A DNA stretch of 22,125 nucleotides, from contig JAFUWW010000093.1 of assembly GCA_017471085.1 (NCBI GenBank), positions 1 to 22,125 on the forward strand. Reading direction: 5' to 3'. The position numbers were made by a program, and so were the translations under genes. The notes beneath the pieces were generated by a model that did no database searches, was not told the DNA's origin, and saw only the letters and a list, made by a program, of their open reading frames with translations. The stretch comes from Bacteroidales bacterium. GTDB taxonomy: Bacteria; Bacteroidota; Bacteroidia; Bacteroidales; UBA932. This document shows, one piece after another, positions 22,069 to 22,125 of this stretch; the first letter of the stretch is position 1; every line of letters starts with the position of its first letter.

Positions 22069-22125
22069 GCATGGCCCCGGAGGGAATGGTCCAAAACGGG
22101 GATGCGGGCTGGCCCGCCGCAGGGA

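Noticed and set aside
21662..22072. Open frames within the repeat array on both strands
   Set aside because: The repeat length is not a multiple of three, the products are low-complexity, and no start or family supports them.

Overview
The window looks like chromosomal DNA of a gut-type Bacteroidales bacterium of moderately high GC. The evidence is Bacteroidota promoter boxes of the TAnnTTTG type, few Shine-Dalgarno sites, a type V (FimA/Mfa-like) pilus locus built from lipoproteins, TPR-LuxR membrane regulators, a Bacteroidota-style Tgt without the usual zinc cysteines, and porin-family barrels. I cannot fix the genus from this sequence alone. No rRNA, tRNA, transposase or CRISPR-Cas genes were seen.

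Layout. (a) 24-2949: an OmpA-family envelope protein and a 73-aa stand-alone LuxR-type HTH, both on the minus strand, stand divergent to a membrane TPR-LuxR regulator whose HTH resembles the small protein. Five GGAT/ATCC half-sites lie between them. (b) 3077-4650: obg GTPase and a PAP2 phosphatase overlap by 4 bp. (c) 8604-4634, minus strand: a tight operon tgt - LptF/G permease - dut - murF, with 4-bp or zero-bp junctions. (d) 8684-10395: a nucleoside-type MFS transporter divergent from tgt, converging on a small zinc-ribbon protein. (e) 10396-10703: a hairpin-rich non-coding stretch with a terminator-like stem. (f) 10704-18059: a probable six-gene operon with a short tail-less SSB, an OmpA-like/TPR lipoprotein, a FimA-type pilin, an Mfa2/FimB-type anchor, a second FimA-type pilin and a large tip-like lipoprotein with Ig-like domains. 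(g) 18104-18796: an NlpC/P60 lipoprotein with its own promoter. (h) 18949-20637: one uninterrupted reading frame encoding an ECF sigma factor, a single transmembrane helix, a periplasmic linker and a C-terminal outer-membrane beta-barrel. (i) 20687-21472: a class I methyltransferase. (j) 21473-22125: a doubtful small ORF, then 3.5 tandem copies of an 83-bp unit, each full unit forming a long hairpin.

The theme is the cell envelope: peptidoglycan precursor synthesis, LPS transport, pili, a wall hydrolase, OmpA proteins and two trans-envelope regulators. The most unusual item is the sigma factor fused to an outer-membrane barrel. Bacteroidota often encode an ECF sigma beside a separate single-TM protein with such a barrel. 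Here the two functions appear to be one polypeptide with no anti-sigma domain that I can see, which would make it a sigma factor tethered to its own outer-membrane sensor. Other points of interest are several predicted leaderless mRNAs, ssb at the head of the pilus operon, and the dyad-containing tandem repeats.
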